A DNA stretch of 33,816 nt from Gloeopeniophorella convolvens (lineage: Eukaryota > Basidiomycota > Agaricomycetes > Russulales), in NCBI GenBank assembly GCA_022496205.1, contig WTXD01000130.1, forward strand, positions 1-33,816, written 5' to 3'. The position numbers and the translations under genes are program-made. The notes under the pieces were generated by a model. The model saw nothing but the letters and a program-made list of their open reading frames with translations. It was not told the origin of the DNA and did no database searches. Every line of letters starts with the position of its first letter. Within the stretch, counting starts at the first letter, position 1. This document shows positions 8,813 to 20,015 of this stretch, piece by piece.

Positions 8813-9464
8813 TGTCACGAACACTAAGGCCTCAAGGAGGTCGAACTGCTTAGAACACTAGAGCAAATCCAGCCCTACCAGTAAATACCCTACGCGTCGC
8901 TCACAATGCGACGCGTACCACTCACATTGCGACTACAAGTTGAAATACATCATGTGACCCTTCACCCCCATTCCTCACCCTACTCCCTAATGGCCAATTA
9001 ACCCTGGAATACCCCCAAGATCCCGGACTAGGGATCTCTCAGAATGGCCATATTACTCGTCCCAAAGTAACCAGAACCTTGATCAAGGTGAAACACTTCA
9101 TGCGTCCTCTTTGGGACTCTGATCATCAAGAACTCCATGGGGCCTCAAGCCCCACTCTGCGATGGAATCTAAGAAGCGTATCAGAGAGGAGAGGTTATGG
9201 GGAATCCCCTCTGGAATCCCCATCAGTAATTAGACCAGATTCGTCTGGGGGATCTCCAGTAGTATATAAGACCCCCATGTATCGCCCAGTGGTCCTCAGA
9301 CTGTCCATCTGTGGCACTCTCATCTGTACCTAGCACTGCAATAGCACTGTTAGTGTGTTCCCTCTCTGCTCCTGCATATCGCAGCTCATCTTCTGTCTAT
9401 CCCCCTCGACGCTCTCCAAACTCTGCTATCCTCTCTGCGCGCACTCCGCGAGTGAGTCCTGACA
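8813..9464 (+). mobile_element. Solo LTR-C (copy C1), Ty3/Gypsy family, perfect target duplication
   Basis: 652 bp, TGTCACGAACACTAAGG to GTGAGTCCTGACA. GTAGG flanks both ends (8808-8812 and 9465-9469). TATA box TATATAAG at 9263-9270. U3 holds an inverted repeat ACGCGTCGC/GCGACGCGT (8892-8900, 8908-8916). It interrupts the Copia-2 reverse transcriptase shortly after the YVDD block. The family is the LTR of the Gypsy element at 31653-33816. Confidence 0.93.
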
Positions 9465-11944
9465 GTAGGACTGGATTTCTCCAAGATCCGTCATCTCATA
9501 GCGCGCACTAAGAGCAGTCTTGATGCGAGTAACCTGAGATAGGGAGTTCCCCATCAAAGTGATGTCGTCAACGTATAGAATAATGATGATTTTTATATCC
9601 CCCCACGTTGAAGATACACATAGATCCCAGCATCTGAGACCGTGCGCGTGAAGCCGAGTTCCTCAAGAACTCCATGGAATTGCAAGTTCCATGCGCGTGA
9701 AGCTTGTTTGAGACCGTAGATTGCCTTTTTAAGGCGGCAGACCTTGTTCTCCTGGCCTGGTACTGCGAAACCTTGTGGTTGCTCCATATAGATCTCTTCA
9801 TCCAGGTTGCCATGAAGGAACGCCGACTTGACATTCATCTGGTGGATTTCCCAATCCTCTAGCACAGCTAACGCTAGCAAGAGTCGTAGTGACTCAAATC
9901 TGGCAACTGGAGAGAAGGTTTCGTCGTAGTCTATCCCAGGGACTTGTGTAAAGCCCTTTGCCACCAACCGAGCTCGAAAGTGTCCATCTGCTTTGAGCTT
10001 GAAAACCCATTTGGATTTTACAGCTTTGCGACCTGCAGGGAGATCCATTAACTCCCATGTGCCGTTCTTGACAAGAGCGTCCATTTTATATTGCACGCTT
10101 CAGTCCATTCCTCCGCGTTTTCAGACCGCATTGCCTCTTTATAAGTGGCAGGATCTTCACCAATTGCAGCTGCAAGTAGCTCTGCAATTCCCAGACGTCC
10201 AGACCGGAATTCAGCATTATCTCCAGAGTAGTACTTGGGGTTAGGACGATGCGGACGCGCAGTGCGCCGCACAGGCCGAGCCTCATCCATTTCCCTAAGT
10301 AGCCGGCTACGTTGCGTGGTATCCCCCCGCATTTGCTCAGGAGTTGGGCAGGGTGGATCTACTACTGGCGGCTGAATTATGGGTTCCAGTCTCTCCATGT
10401 GTGGAGATACCACGGCTGGCCGGTGAACTGGCCGTGTGGTGCGTCTTTGAGGGGTCTGAGGGACCGGTGTTTGTCTGAACAGAGGTGGAGGAGTGACAGG
10501 TCGCTGTACAATGAAGGGGTTTTCTTCCTGTTTTTCTTCCTTTGCAGGCGGATTAGGCGGCGCAGGAGAGGGAACAGGAGGTGGTGGAGGCGGTGGATTC
10601 GCCGGTGGGATAGCAAGTTGTACCGTTGGCACTGGTAAGACAACTAGGGCTTGTTGGAGAACAGTAGAGGACGGCTCAGGCCTCTGCTTAGATGGGAATG
10701 TGCTCTCATCAAAGGTCACATCGCGGGACACTTCAATGGAGTGAGTACGTCCATTCCATAGTCAGTAGCCCTTAGAACCCGACTCGTACCCAACAAACGT
10801 GGTCTCAATCGCCTTAGCGTTGAGTTTCCTACGCTTGTCACTAGGCACATGTTTATATGCCAAGCATCCGAAGACGCGAAAGTAAGAGACATCAGGAGTG
10901 TGACCAGCACTCCAGCGCTCAATGGGTGTGCGCCACTCAAGCGTTCTGGTAGGGGTACGGTTATAGACGTGCACAGCAGCGCCTACTGCTAATTCCCAGA
11001 AGCCGAAAGACAGTCCAGCATGATGTAGCATGGACAGTGCCTTATCCATAATGGTGCGGTTAAACCGCTCAGCTTTACCATTCTGCTGAGGTGACCCTGG
11101 CATCGTGGTGTGATGCTCAATTCCCTTCTCCTGAGGATCTCCTTGACAGTGCCTGACAGGTACTCGCCACCTCGGTCTGAATGCAGAGCCTTTAGCGGTT
11201 GGGCAGTTTGAGTTTCCGCCCATGCTAGGAACTTCCTGAAGGCTGCAGCAAACTGATCCTTGGTTTTAAGGTAAAAGACGACTGCATGACGCGAGTAGTC
11301 GTCTATGAAAGTGGCTGTGTACCGGGCACCTTAGATGGAGTCCTTCTGCATAGGCCCTGCAAGATCGCTGTGAACGATCTCTAGAATGCGAGAGGCCTTT
11401 TTGGAGGAGTGAGGGAAAGGAAGTCGTGTGCTCTTGCCGAATTCACAAGCCGGACAAGGAGCAGAGGGCACGACTGAGTTATCAAGTGCAAGACCCGTAA
11501 CAGAGTCTGCATGGCGCTTTAGGGTTTCATATGATACATGACCCATGCGCTGATGCCAGAGGTCCAAAGTGAGGGCAGTGGACCCAACATGTGCATTGAA
11601 GGACTGTACTGAGGCGTCTAACCAGTAAAGGTTGCCTTCTAAGTAGCCCGTTGCAACATGACTCTGGTTGACAGAGATTTTAAAGGAGCGTTCCTCAAAC
11701 GTGACAGTGGCCCCTTCTGTGCTAGAGCATGCGTAGATATAAAGTGTGTCTTGACATTTGGAATATGCAGCACATTGTTGAGGGTTATCACGGAGTTCTG
11801 TCCTGTTTTGAAGACGACGGTGCCAACACCACATTGCTCGACTGTAGAGTTGTCTCCCAGGCTTATACTGCCTTTGGTGAGGGAGTAGTCTGTGAAGTCG
11901 GAGCGATAGGGAGTGATATGGTGTGTTGCGTCAGAGTCCATCAT
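9465..11944 (-). pseudogene. Copia-2 pol: protease, integrase and reverse transcriptase (broken)
   Basis: From 11944 down the order is protease (DSDATHHITPY, with the active-site Gly changed to Asp), the pre-integrase H/C domain (LWHQRMGHVSYETLKRH, CPACEFGKSTR), and the integrase core (FIDDYSRH, HSDRGGEYLSGTVKEIL, SPQQNGKAERFNRT). Next come the GYxLW..RTHSIEVSRDVTF domain, a proline-rich linker, and reverse transcriptase (KWVFKLKADG, KGFTQVPGIDYDETFSPVAR, VKSAFLHGNLDEEIYMEQP, YGLKQASRAW, YVDD at 9575-9564). Breaks: TAA at 11331-11333 (probable CAA), a frameshift near 11130, TGA at 10762-10764 (probable CGA), a one-base loss near 10090, and an extra base in a C6 run at 9599-9604 just before YVDD. 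The solo LTR at 8813 then splits it. Identity is certain; the copy is inactive. Confidence 0.9.
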
Positions 11945-12601
11945 CTGTCAGGACTCACTCGCGGTGTGCGCGCAGAGAGGATAGCAGAGGGGTTTGGAGA
12001 GTGTCGCAAGGGGGAAGACAGAAGATGAGCTGTGATGTGCAGGAGCAGAGTGGGAACACACTAACAGTGCTATTGCAGTGCTAGGTACAGATGAGAGTGC
12101 CACAGATGGACAGTCTGAGGACCACTGGGCGATACATGGGGGTCTTATATACTACTGGAGACCCCCCAGACGAATCTGGTCTAATTACTGATGGGGATTC
12201 CAGAGGGGATTCCCCATAACCTCTCCTCTCTGATACGCTTCTTAGATTCCATCGCAGAGTGGGGCTTGAGGCCCCATGGAGTTCTTGATGATCAGAGTCC
12301 CAAAGAGGACGCATGAAGTGTTTCACCTTGATCAAGGTTCTGGTTACTTTGGGACGAGTAATATGGCCATTCTGAGAGATCCCTAGTCCGGGATCTTGGG
12401 GGTATTCCAGGGTTAATTGGCCATTAGGGAGTAGGGCGAGGAATGGGGGTGAAGGGTCACGTGATGCATTTCGACTTGTAGTCGCAATGTGAGTGGTACG
12501 CGTCGCATTGTGAGCGACGCGTAGGGTATTTACTGGTAGGGCTGGATTTGCTCTAGTGTTCTGAGCAGTTCGACCTCCTTGAGGCCTTAGTGTTCGTGAC
12601 A
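11945..12601 (-). mobile_element. LTR-C copy C2, in reverse orientation
   Basis: About 657 bp, TGTCAGGACTCACTCGC to GTTCGTGACA on the plus strand. The flanks differ (ACATC at left, GCTCC at right), unlike the other solo copies. It lies between the Copia-2 protease and a short unrecognised stretch where gag should be. This suggests that a deletion or ectopic LTR-LTR recombination removed the original flank together with most of gag. Confidence 0.88.
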
Positions 12602-13010
12602 GCTCCCACTGAAGGGCAGACGGCCAACCATTCACTAGCCAAAAAGCGTCACAAGGGGCTTCCCCCCTGCTTGCCTAAGGGGCCATAAGGGCCGCTCTTC
12701 TGGCTCCACACACAGCAGCTGACTACTGCACGCTGGTGGGTTTCCCCAGGAACATGTACAGTAGTGTATAGTAAAAGTACTGTAGGTGCGCACTGTGGGG
12801 TGAGGAAGCTTACTGTGGTTCTGCGTCGCCACGCTCCGTCCCACAGCTTGCAGGAAGTCCGGTTAGGATCCAAGTGCTATGCACAATCCCATGGCCTAGC
12901 CAGGGAAGGAGGAAGGAAAGAATGGAACAGAGGCTCGCCTTGTTGGGAGTGAAGATGCGTTGTCTTGTCAAGGGAGCTTGTGTAAATCTTCAGTGCAAGG
13001 TATTTAGGCA
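12602..13010. other. Unrecognised 0.4 kb segment in place of Copia-2 gag
   Basis: Starting from the primer-binding site, the minus strand reads ATG GGC CCT GCC TAA, so the gag frame closes after four codons. The rest shows no capsid or zinc-knuckle motif in any frame. It is either a remnant of another insertion or rearranged sequence. Confidence 0.5.
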
Positions 13011-13022
13011 GGGCCCATAACC
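13011..13022 (-). promoter_or_regulatory. Copia-2 primer-binding site (initiator tRNA-Met half-tRNA type)
   Basis: The minus strand reads GGTTATGGGCCC right after the 5' LTR end CAACA, identical to the Copia-1 site. It is complementary to the CAT-anticodon arm of initiator tRNA-Met. Confidence 0.78.
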
Positions 13023-13507
13023 TGTTGAAGCGCAGCAGAGGGTGGAGTGACAACTGAAGGACACAGAGTGACGCTCAGTCCGAGAAGGTCAAAAGACTTA
13101 TACATTAGTGCAATACCTGAAGGACACAGAGTGACGCTACAAGGTAGGGTAAGCATAAGGTAGAAGTGAAAAGAGCAGTAGTGTACTTGCCTCAGTCAGA
13201 GAAGGTCAAAAGACTGAGGCTACAGAGGCGAAGAAAGAGGTCCTTATATACAGTAAGGAGCGACAGATAGCATGTGATAAACACTGCTTAGAAAGCCTAG
13301 GAGACCCACATGAAACGGAGTAAGAGTGGGTACCGGAGTACAAGGTGGGTCATGGAATGCCCTAGAATAGTCCAGAACATGGAAACGAATGTGGGGCTGA
13401 GCACAGCCTTAAGTCTAGAACATTATGTACACAAGATAAGATAGTCCTTGATCATTAGGTCCATATCTAATCTAATCAGAGCCGCCAGGACACTGTCCGT
13501 CTCAACA
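13023..13507 (-). repeat. Copia-2 5' LTR (family B, copy B2)
   Basis: 485 bp, TGTTGAAGCGC to CTCAACA on the plus strand. TATA box 13250-13243, predicted intron 13190-13137, joined copy 13098-13054. The joined copy has one mismatch to its exons in this LTR (CAGTCCGAG versus CAGTCAGAG). This end abuts gene 2 coding sequence. Confidence 0.92.
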
Positions 13508-15188
13508 AACTGTTCTGGCTGCATGCGAGCGAGGAACCACTTTTCGACCATGGACCAAAAGTCGCTTCCTTTTGGCTGAGATGCGGAGGATGATGCAGGT
13601 GCAGCGCGCTTGCACTTTTTGCTACGTGGGGCCGCACCCGACATGGCACTGGGTGGCTGCGAACCATCTTCAGTGTCACCGTAGTCTGGTGTGGTGGTGT
13701 TTGCGCTCCGGATGTCGTCGCCCTGAGAGCCAGACTGCAAGTCATCGTCATCGATCTCCTCATCTTCACCTGCTCGGTCCAGTAGTGAGGGATGTTCCAA
13801 CGCGAATCGGCGCTAGACAGCAAAGTTAAAACCCTGTCGCAGTATAATCAAGGTGTTGCGCACTCACCAGTATTGCAATGTGTGCGATGACGGGACGCCC
13901 AAGAACCAACCGACCGAATCCAGCAGAGGAAAAGCGGTTGGCCACGTTGCACACAAAGTCATCCAATGGCAAAGTATTAGGCCCAATAACACTATCACGT
14001 AGCTGTGGATGATGTCATAAAACTGCTAATGTTTATGGGTGAATGACTGCGTACCATCTCCCGGTACGCGTTTCGCACACTTGAGCAACTATGCCGGACA
14101 GTGGTTGCTAGGAGCCGCTGTCTTGATAGGTTGCCAAATATATTGAACAGGCAAAGGTCCTTCTCGCATTCACGAAGCTTGATCTGGATATAGGGGCCGC
14201 AACAGTAAGTATCGTGAATTGAACAAAACGGGACATATGCTTACTTCTACGTCAATGTACATCTTCATATAGAGGATGCGGTTTGGATCGAGGAGGTGCT
14301 CCCCAGTGATGAGGCGAATGTTTGTCTATACATCAAATCCGAAATCAGCTAGCGACAGGAATCAAGGTCGAATGCTCACCTTCTGTTCATTGGTAAGAGA
14401 GAAATTTTGTTCGAGACGAATATGGATGTCAGACATCATTGCGCGATCAACGTGTATGCTCTCAGCCAAGGCACGGCACTCTTTGAGAATTGCATACATG
14501 ACGCCTATCTGGTAGATATCTGATTGCACATGTCCTCTAGAAATCCCCTGCGCTATCTATGACTACTTGTAAGCTATCAAGTTGAACTCATAAGATGCGA
14601 ACATACCTTTGGCACAGAGCGAAGGACATCACGGTAAGCTTCATCCACTCCTGTGAAGCCCATTGAATCCCCGACAGCTTCAATGAAGCTAGTGCTGACT
14701 ATAGGATCAGGTTCTGCGTCGAAGTCGATATCGCGAAACTGTGGCATGCCGCCAACTTGACTCAATGTAGCAGCAGGTAACCGCGGTGACCCTGATGGTC
14801 GGATGGGCTGTGGTTGTACAACCTGAGAGGGGCCAAGTGGCCGAGGTGCATCTCCCGGAGATACGACGTGGGGTTGACTTGTGCTCATGGGAAGTCTAAG
14901 GGAGGATCCAGTCTGAGAAGCTAGACTCGGAGCCAGGGGATGATGCCCATGTTGTGCATGTCCGATGGAAGCTGCGCCGTGGCGTGGTACAAAAGCTGTC
15001 GAATGATTCATGAGAGGCCCTTGTTGGGCGCCATAGAATTGATGAGGTGGTGCGGGCGTGGTGAGTGCGGAAGGTGTATAAGGTGCACCGGTGGTGGGGG
15101 GGAAAGTGGCGTCAGCAAGACCTCGTCCATTGCTAACAACTGTTGGTGTGGAAGGGGTTGGTGGAAAGTTATACTGAGGCGTCCCCAT
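13508..15188 (-). pseudogene. Gene 2 of a basidiomycete two-gene cassette, main part (split by Copia-2)
   Basis: It starts at an ATG at 15188 (MGTPQYNFPPTPSTPT) with a long Pro/Ser/Thr-rich, probably disordered N-terminus. It continues through short exons separated by small introns, for example donor GTATGT after RDVLRSVPK and acceptor CAG before DIYQIGVMYAIL. Further blocks are MMSDIHIRLEQNFSLTNEQ, ITGEHLLDPNRILYMKMYID, RQRLLATTVRHSCSSVRNAY, FVCNVANRFSSAGFGRLVLG, an acidic stretch, a basic SKKCKRA patch and KGSDFWSMVEKWFLARMQPE. Copia-2 follows at 13507, and the C-terminus resumes at 4905. I know this as an expanded Agaricomycete family without assigned function, usually next to the gene 1 family. 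The basic patch could be a nuclear localisation signal. Exon borders are approximate. Confidence 0.68.
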
Positions 15189-15602
15189 GAGCAGTTCAAG
15201 GAAAACAGCCAGGAGCTGTTGCTTTGCTGGCAGAAGTGCTGAATATTTGGAAACACATTCGCTTGGCGACGGCTGTTGGTCGTGATCGCCGGGGTGTTGC
15301 AGCCGCTGCCAGGGCCTTCATGCAAAGATTATCTTATGTCAAATCACAAAGATAAGCACTTGAGTGCTCACCAATTGCTGTCCATGTCGAAGATGAAGTT
15401 GCAGTCAATTTTAGTGAGGAAGCAGGTGGTGGTCAAAGACGATAAGATAGCGGCACTTGAGTAGTGCACACCATGTCACGCCACAGTCACACAGTTTCAC
15501 ATTCACTCAGGCTCGCTCGCATTGAGTCTGAGCTGTATGATACAGTTCCTCTGCCGATTTCTAATCAGCGGGTTATACATAGCCTAGAATACAGTGTGGA
15601 TA
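15189..15602. other. Intergenic spacer between gene 1 and gene 2
   Basis: About 0.4 kb with no convincing coding frame. It lies downstream of the gene 1 stop and upstream of the gene 2 start, both on the minus strand, so it should hold the gene 2 promoter. No clear TATA box was identified. Confidence 0.5.
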
Positions 15603-18600
15603 TCAAGATGATGGGGTTACAGGTCGACTTGATGAGTTGTGACCAGTGGACTGCCGACTAATGCCCCGCCTGCTGCCACCCTGGCCCCTTCCCAACAAAC
15701 CCTCTCCAGTTTGCTGGCTTTTACATTCATCCACCTCTTGCTGTACACCTCGAATTATCGCTGAGTTGAGATCAAGGGATTTGGGATCAATCCGAACACG
15801 CAGCTGATCAAGGCGTGCGGCATCGTGCATTCGTGCCGTGTTTAAGAGTTGATCATCTGCAGCGATATGCGAGATGATGGGTCGCGTTTGACCTGTTTCT
15901 AGCCGCTCTTGATAGACTGCCTCTGTTCCAGATGCAGCACAGTTATGGCTGTGGCATCGATGCTGGACGTTGGCGGAGCACAGTATATACTATCCACCCA
16001 AACTTAGTTGATGGTTATGCATATACTGAACTTTACATACCGAAACATCTAAGACCACCCAGTCGCTGCTAGGACATGCGCGAGGCATTTGATAAGGCGC
16101 TGAGCATGCGCCAATGTCTGCGTGCTGTAGCAATACAGCGTCAGGCCGTGGAAATCGCTGTGTCTCAGCAGTGCGCAGAGACACGATTATCTCGTGAACA
16201 CGTCCAAGTGCCGGTGTTGTATCACCTGCATTGAGTGGGAATAGAACCCAATGTCCTACATGGGATACATCACCGTTGAGCAGTATCATAGACGCGCTTG
16301 TACAAGTTGGCGACTCTAGTGAGGGAAACAATGTGGGGAAGTGTTGGGCGGTCTCTGTGTTGCCATATGGACGTGGGCTCTGCTTGTCGGGAGTGCAGGT
16401 TCCTTCATAATACTGGAGTCAGTATATGATCTTGCCCGATATGATGTCGTACCTACCAAGGCGTGTGTTTGGCTTGTTGTCGGGGCCTAAGTAGCTAGCG
16501 ATGGGAGAGCCCTCCTCGATCAGGTATGGCACGGCAGAAGAGACTTGCCGCCAGACACCTGCGTCACCTGCATGGCGGAGAGCAAGCTGCTGCCGGCACC
16601 TGGATAGGTGAAAGACTTGAACACGAGAGAGTACTTCCGGGATTGTTCACTGTCGTGGAAGGGATGACAGGCACCACTAAGGAGGTGACGAACGTGATTG
16701 TTATGGGCGAATGCTATCGCAATATCTCGAGAGGGCGCAAGGCGATTGGAATGGATACTCTTTGCCCGGATAACAGCATTGAATGATTCGAATGCTTCTG
16801 TGGCAAACAGAACTGCGGGTCCAAAACGTCGAATGTGCGCGGGAAGATGAAGGAGAATGTGGAATTTCGGCTTGTTGAACCAGCGCGGGGTCCAGCAGGC
16901 GGTGCGGAAGATGAAGTTGTGGATGGAAGAGTCAAGGCGCTTCTAGAAACCAGGCCTATGAGTCTAGACGGTGTCAAAGTACAAGACACTCACTATGTAC
17001 TCGTCAATGTTCGCGATGGCAGGCTGCCATACGAGTGGGATGAGGTTACACAGTGACACCCATGCATCAAAGCAAGGCATCGGAACCAAGTCATATAGCA
17101 CATACGGCGCAACTTGAGCAACGATCCGAAAATCTCGGCCTGTCAGAGAGCCGGCATACTGGACAAGTGTGTGTTCTAGAAGTTGTCGCCCGAGTTGAAG
17201 GCCAGAGATATCGAGAGAACTTATTCTTGTCTTGAGTAGCTCTTTCTTCTGGACATTGGTACTGAGTCGATTATGCACAATATCCCGCCAGAAGTACTTA
17301 ACAAAACCTAGAAGCACGGTGTGAAGGATCTCGACAGGTGTATCAGCGTGAGGATCGAGACCTGATGCAAGGGCGGTTACAAATGATGCGCTATTGAGAA
17401 TTAAAGGCGTACCACGGATGCGCCACACGGGGCTCAACATATTCTCCGGCAATGTGTGCTTGAAGCTATCGAGCGCATTCTGCTTGGCTACTTTCCCACT
17501 TTTGTCCTTGTACGAGAGATACATGCGCTCAAGGAACACGTCTAAGAACGTGTCCTTGATGCCTGTGTTTGTTTTGTGGGCCTTGATCTTTGTTATATTT
17601 CCCACTTGTCCTGCTTCAGTAACCATCGCATTGAGCTCCCAAAGCGTATTCTCCTTTGTCCGAAGGTTACCAATCTGCAGATACATCAATTAGGCCATGT
17701 CTGTTAAGGTACATATAATTGCAACGATACGAACACGAACAAAACGAGTCATGCGGTCAACCATCTCCTGCATCGACTCATTCCGCTTCTTCCATCCACG
17801 AGCAGGAGACTGAGTGCCATCAGCAGATGACCCACCATCACTGATGCCTGCAGGATGTCCATGTGTTTCTTCTGGTGCTCCTGACCCATCCGCGGTGACA
17901 TCCGAGCCCTTTGCGTCACAGATGCGGCAGAAAAACTTGCCTCCTTGACCAACATGGCACGCAAATTCACTCTGCATCGGATTGTCGCCGAGAAGAGCGG
18001 TGACGAAAGGGATGACGAGCACGTGGTCCTGATGGACACAGTCCCATGCCCAAATGCCGGTGTCCCATGCTGCCCTGTGGGATTTAAAACAAGTTAGTGC
18101 TTGAGACGAATCTTATAGATGGGTGACATACATACTCGAATTGCTGCACAACACCATCCATCATCTCGAGTGGAGGTGCAAGGTTGGAGGTGCAGAGGAA
18201 ATGAACATTGTACTCTTGTTGAAGGTGTGCGCGAGGGAGACCAGCTGGTGAGAACAGAAAAGAATTATGCTTGTTCCACTTCTTTGACTGGTTTCCTGAA
18301 ACGTTGTCACAGTACAGCCAGATTGGGAAGGAGTACACAGGCGCGCCGCCTGCAATGGCGCGCCAACGGTTGCCAGCCACTGGGTCAGTACGCGTCCATG
18401 GAGTAACGCTGCCGTTGGGTTCCAGCAAAGATCCTATGAACATAGCCTGAGCGGTAATTAGGCATTAGAACTTGCATGAAAGTACCGAAGATACACCTTG
18501 CGCTTGGCAAGGAGTTCACCACCTGACTGGCTACCCAGGATCCAAATGGGATGACAAGTTCAGCTTGCGAGACGTCAACCGTATTGTACTCTTCCACGAT

Positions 18601-20015
18601 CCAGCCAGTCTCGTCACCGTGGCTGACAGCACGAAGTGGCCAGGCGTGCGCCGCAATGGTCCCATCGTGGCGTAAAAACCAACGGAATGGCATAATAGCG
18701 TGGCCAGAAGCACGGATGGCTGGCTCATGAACATAGAAGTGAAGGCTGTTGATTATTGCGAGAGGTGTAACAAGAGAAGGGTCCGCGTTCTCATGCCAGT
18801 GTTGTGCGTGCCAGTATTCGCTCACGGCTTTGCCAGCATCTTCAGGGTAAAAGTGAAGGTATGGACGGACACGTGGATTAGCCATCTCCTATCCACGCGT
18901 GCTAGGTGAATCGCGCATGTTAGAGAGTGTGAAATATTTGTACCTGAGATATTATATCCGCAAGCGAGTTCACAAAGAACTTATGACCAAGCGCACCATC
19001 GTACTGGACTGTACGAATACCGCACATGTCGTGCAGGGCGGCATTGTGATCATGGATCGTCCTGGCCGATGGCACTTGAGAGGCGCCGTTTGCCTTTAGC
19101 AGTCAGAGGATCGTGTCGATCTGCCACGTCGAAAATGTGGAAAGGGGTAGATTCATGATAATGTCGAATGTGGCTTCCTATTAGAACAGGTCAGTCAGTG
19201 GCAAAGGTGTACACAGCTTGAGAGCGCAGCTGACAACTTTGCTACGCCACGGATACCAATCCTCTGATTGAGCACTGCGGGCAAGCGTTGAAACTTCATG
19301 CGATTGTAGTTCGTTGTCTACCTATATATGCCGTCTGAGGTCATCGTCTAGGGCCATCAGTTAGTCAAGCTGGTTGTACACTCGATGGTTTCACTACTGA
19401 CCTGATGGTGCATCTTCCGGCTCAGGGTCAGACCGTTCTGCAATCTCATCGGCAGACTCGGAATCACTCCGGGCAATCGCATGATAAGCAGGTGCGTACG
19501 GCTCGACCTCATAGAAACGAGATGAAGATTAATCATTAATGTGATATCTCGAACACCACACGCACCTCTGCAAAGATATCAAATGCGCTTGATAATACCT
19601 CAATGTTGTCCGGGAAAAACCTATCAGATAAGCCTGAAGTTTGGGTGATGGATGCGGAGACGTCTTGAGGCCTGATACCATCTGGTCCCACGGTTGGCTC
19701 GACTAAGGGCTGAGACATCCGATCGACATGGTATTTAGCAATACTTATGTGACTTTCAGAGTTGAGATGCCGGTTCAGATGACGCTCAAGGTATACAATA
19801 CTGTTGTTACATGTGTTGCACCTCCACTTGCCCGTAGAGTCAAAGTCCCAGCCTGATGGACACAAACACAAGCGCGCATGGGTGAGGTCGGCGAATGGAC
19901 GAGAAAGCGTCTTGAAGTCTACATACAGTTCCCTGCTGGTTGATCCGGCGCGGTGTTTGGCTTGAAGCGGTGGACATTGACGATGCTGAGAATGGGCCTT
20001 GTCAACTGCATACAC
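15603..20015 (-). pseudogene. Gene 1: large zinc-finger protein of a repeated Agaricomycete family, function unknown
   Basis: A multi-exon minus-strand gene of roughly 1,100 residues. Near the N-terminus is a C2H2/BED-like finger WRCNTCNNSIVYLERHLNRH followed by LNSESH (about 19830-19750). Then come an acidic segment (19510-19402), EATFDIIMNLPLSTFSTWQI, YDGALGHKFFVNSLADIISQ, EMANPRVRPYLHFYPEDAG, FPIWLYCDNVSGNQSKKWNK, EYNVHFLCTSNLAPPLEMM, TGIWAWDCV, LLGDNPMQSEFACHVG with CRICDAKG, and SPVWRIRG joined to LDPHADTPVEILHTVLLGFV. The later part has LVQYAGSLTGRDFRIVAQVA, TPRWFNKPKFHILLHLPAHI, FATEAFESFNAVIRAKSIHS, and a C-terminal VGHWVLFPL...NTARMHDA region ending at 15603. Introns are visible at 18943-18889, 18135-18075 (branch CACTAAC), 17412-17362 and 16993-16943. 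An in-frame TGA occurs near 19120 (ILxLLKANG, Trp expected) and another stop near 19320; one junction near 18470 does not resolve. Probably transposon-derived; no catalytic motif recognised. Confidence 0.72.

Larger units (their letters stand above)
4906..13507 (-). mobile_element. Copia-2, full-length Ty1/Copia element carrying nested insertions
   Basis: Two LTRs of family B (3' LTR 4906-5390, 5' LTR 13023-13507, about four differences in 485 bases by eye) bracket a minus-strand internal region with primer-binding site, protease, integrase, reverse transcriptase, RNase H and polypurine tract in the Copia order PR-IN-RT-RH. Nested inside are a terminal-inverted-repeat element (5610-8148), a solo LTR-C (8813-9464) and a second LTR-C copy (11945-12601). 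Without them about 5 kb remains. Most of gag is missing. The element disrupts gene 2. Confidence 0.88.
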
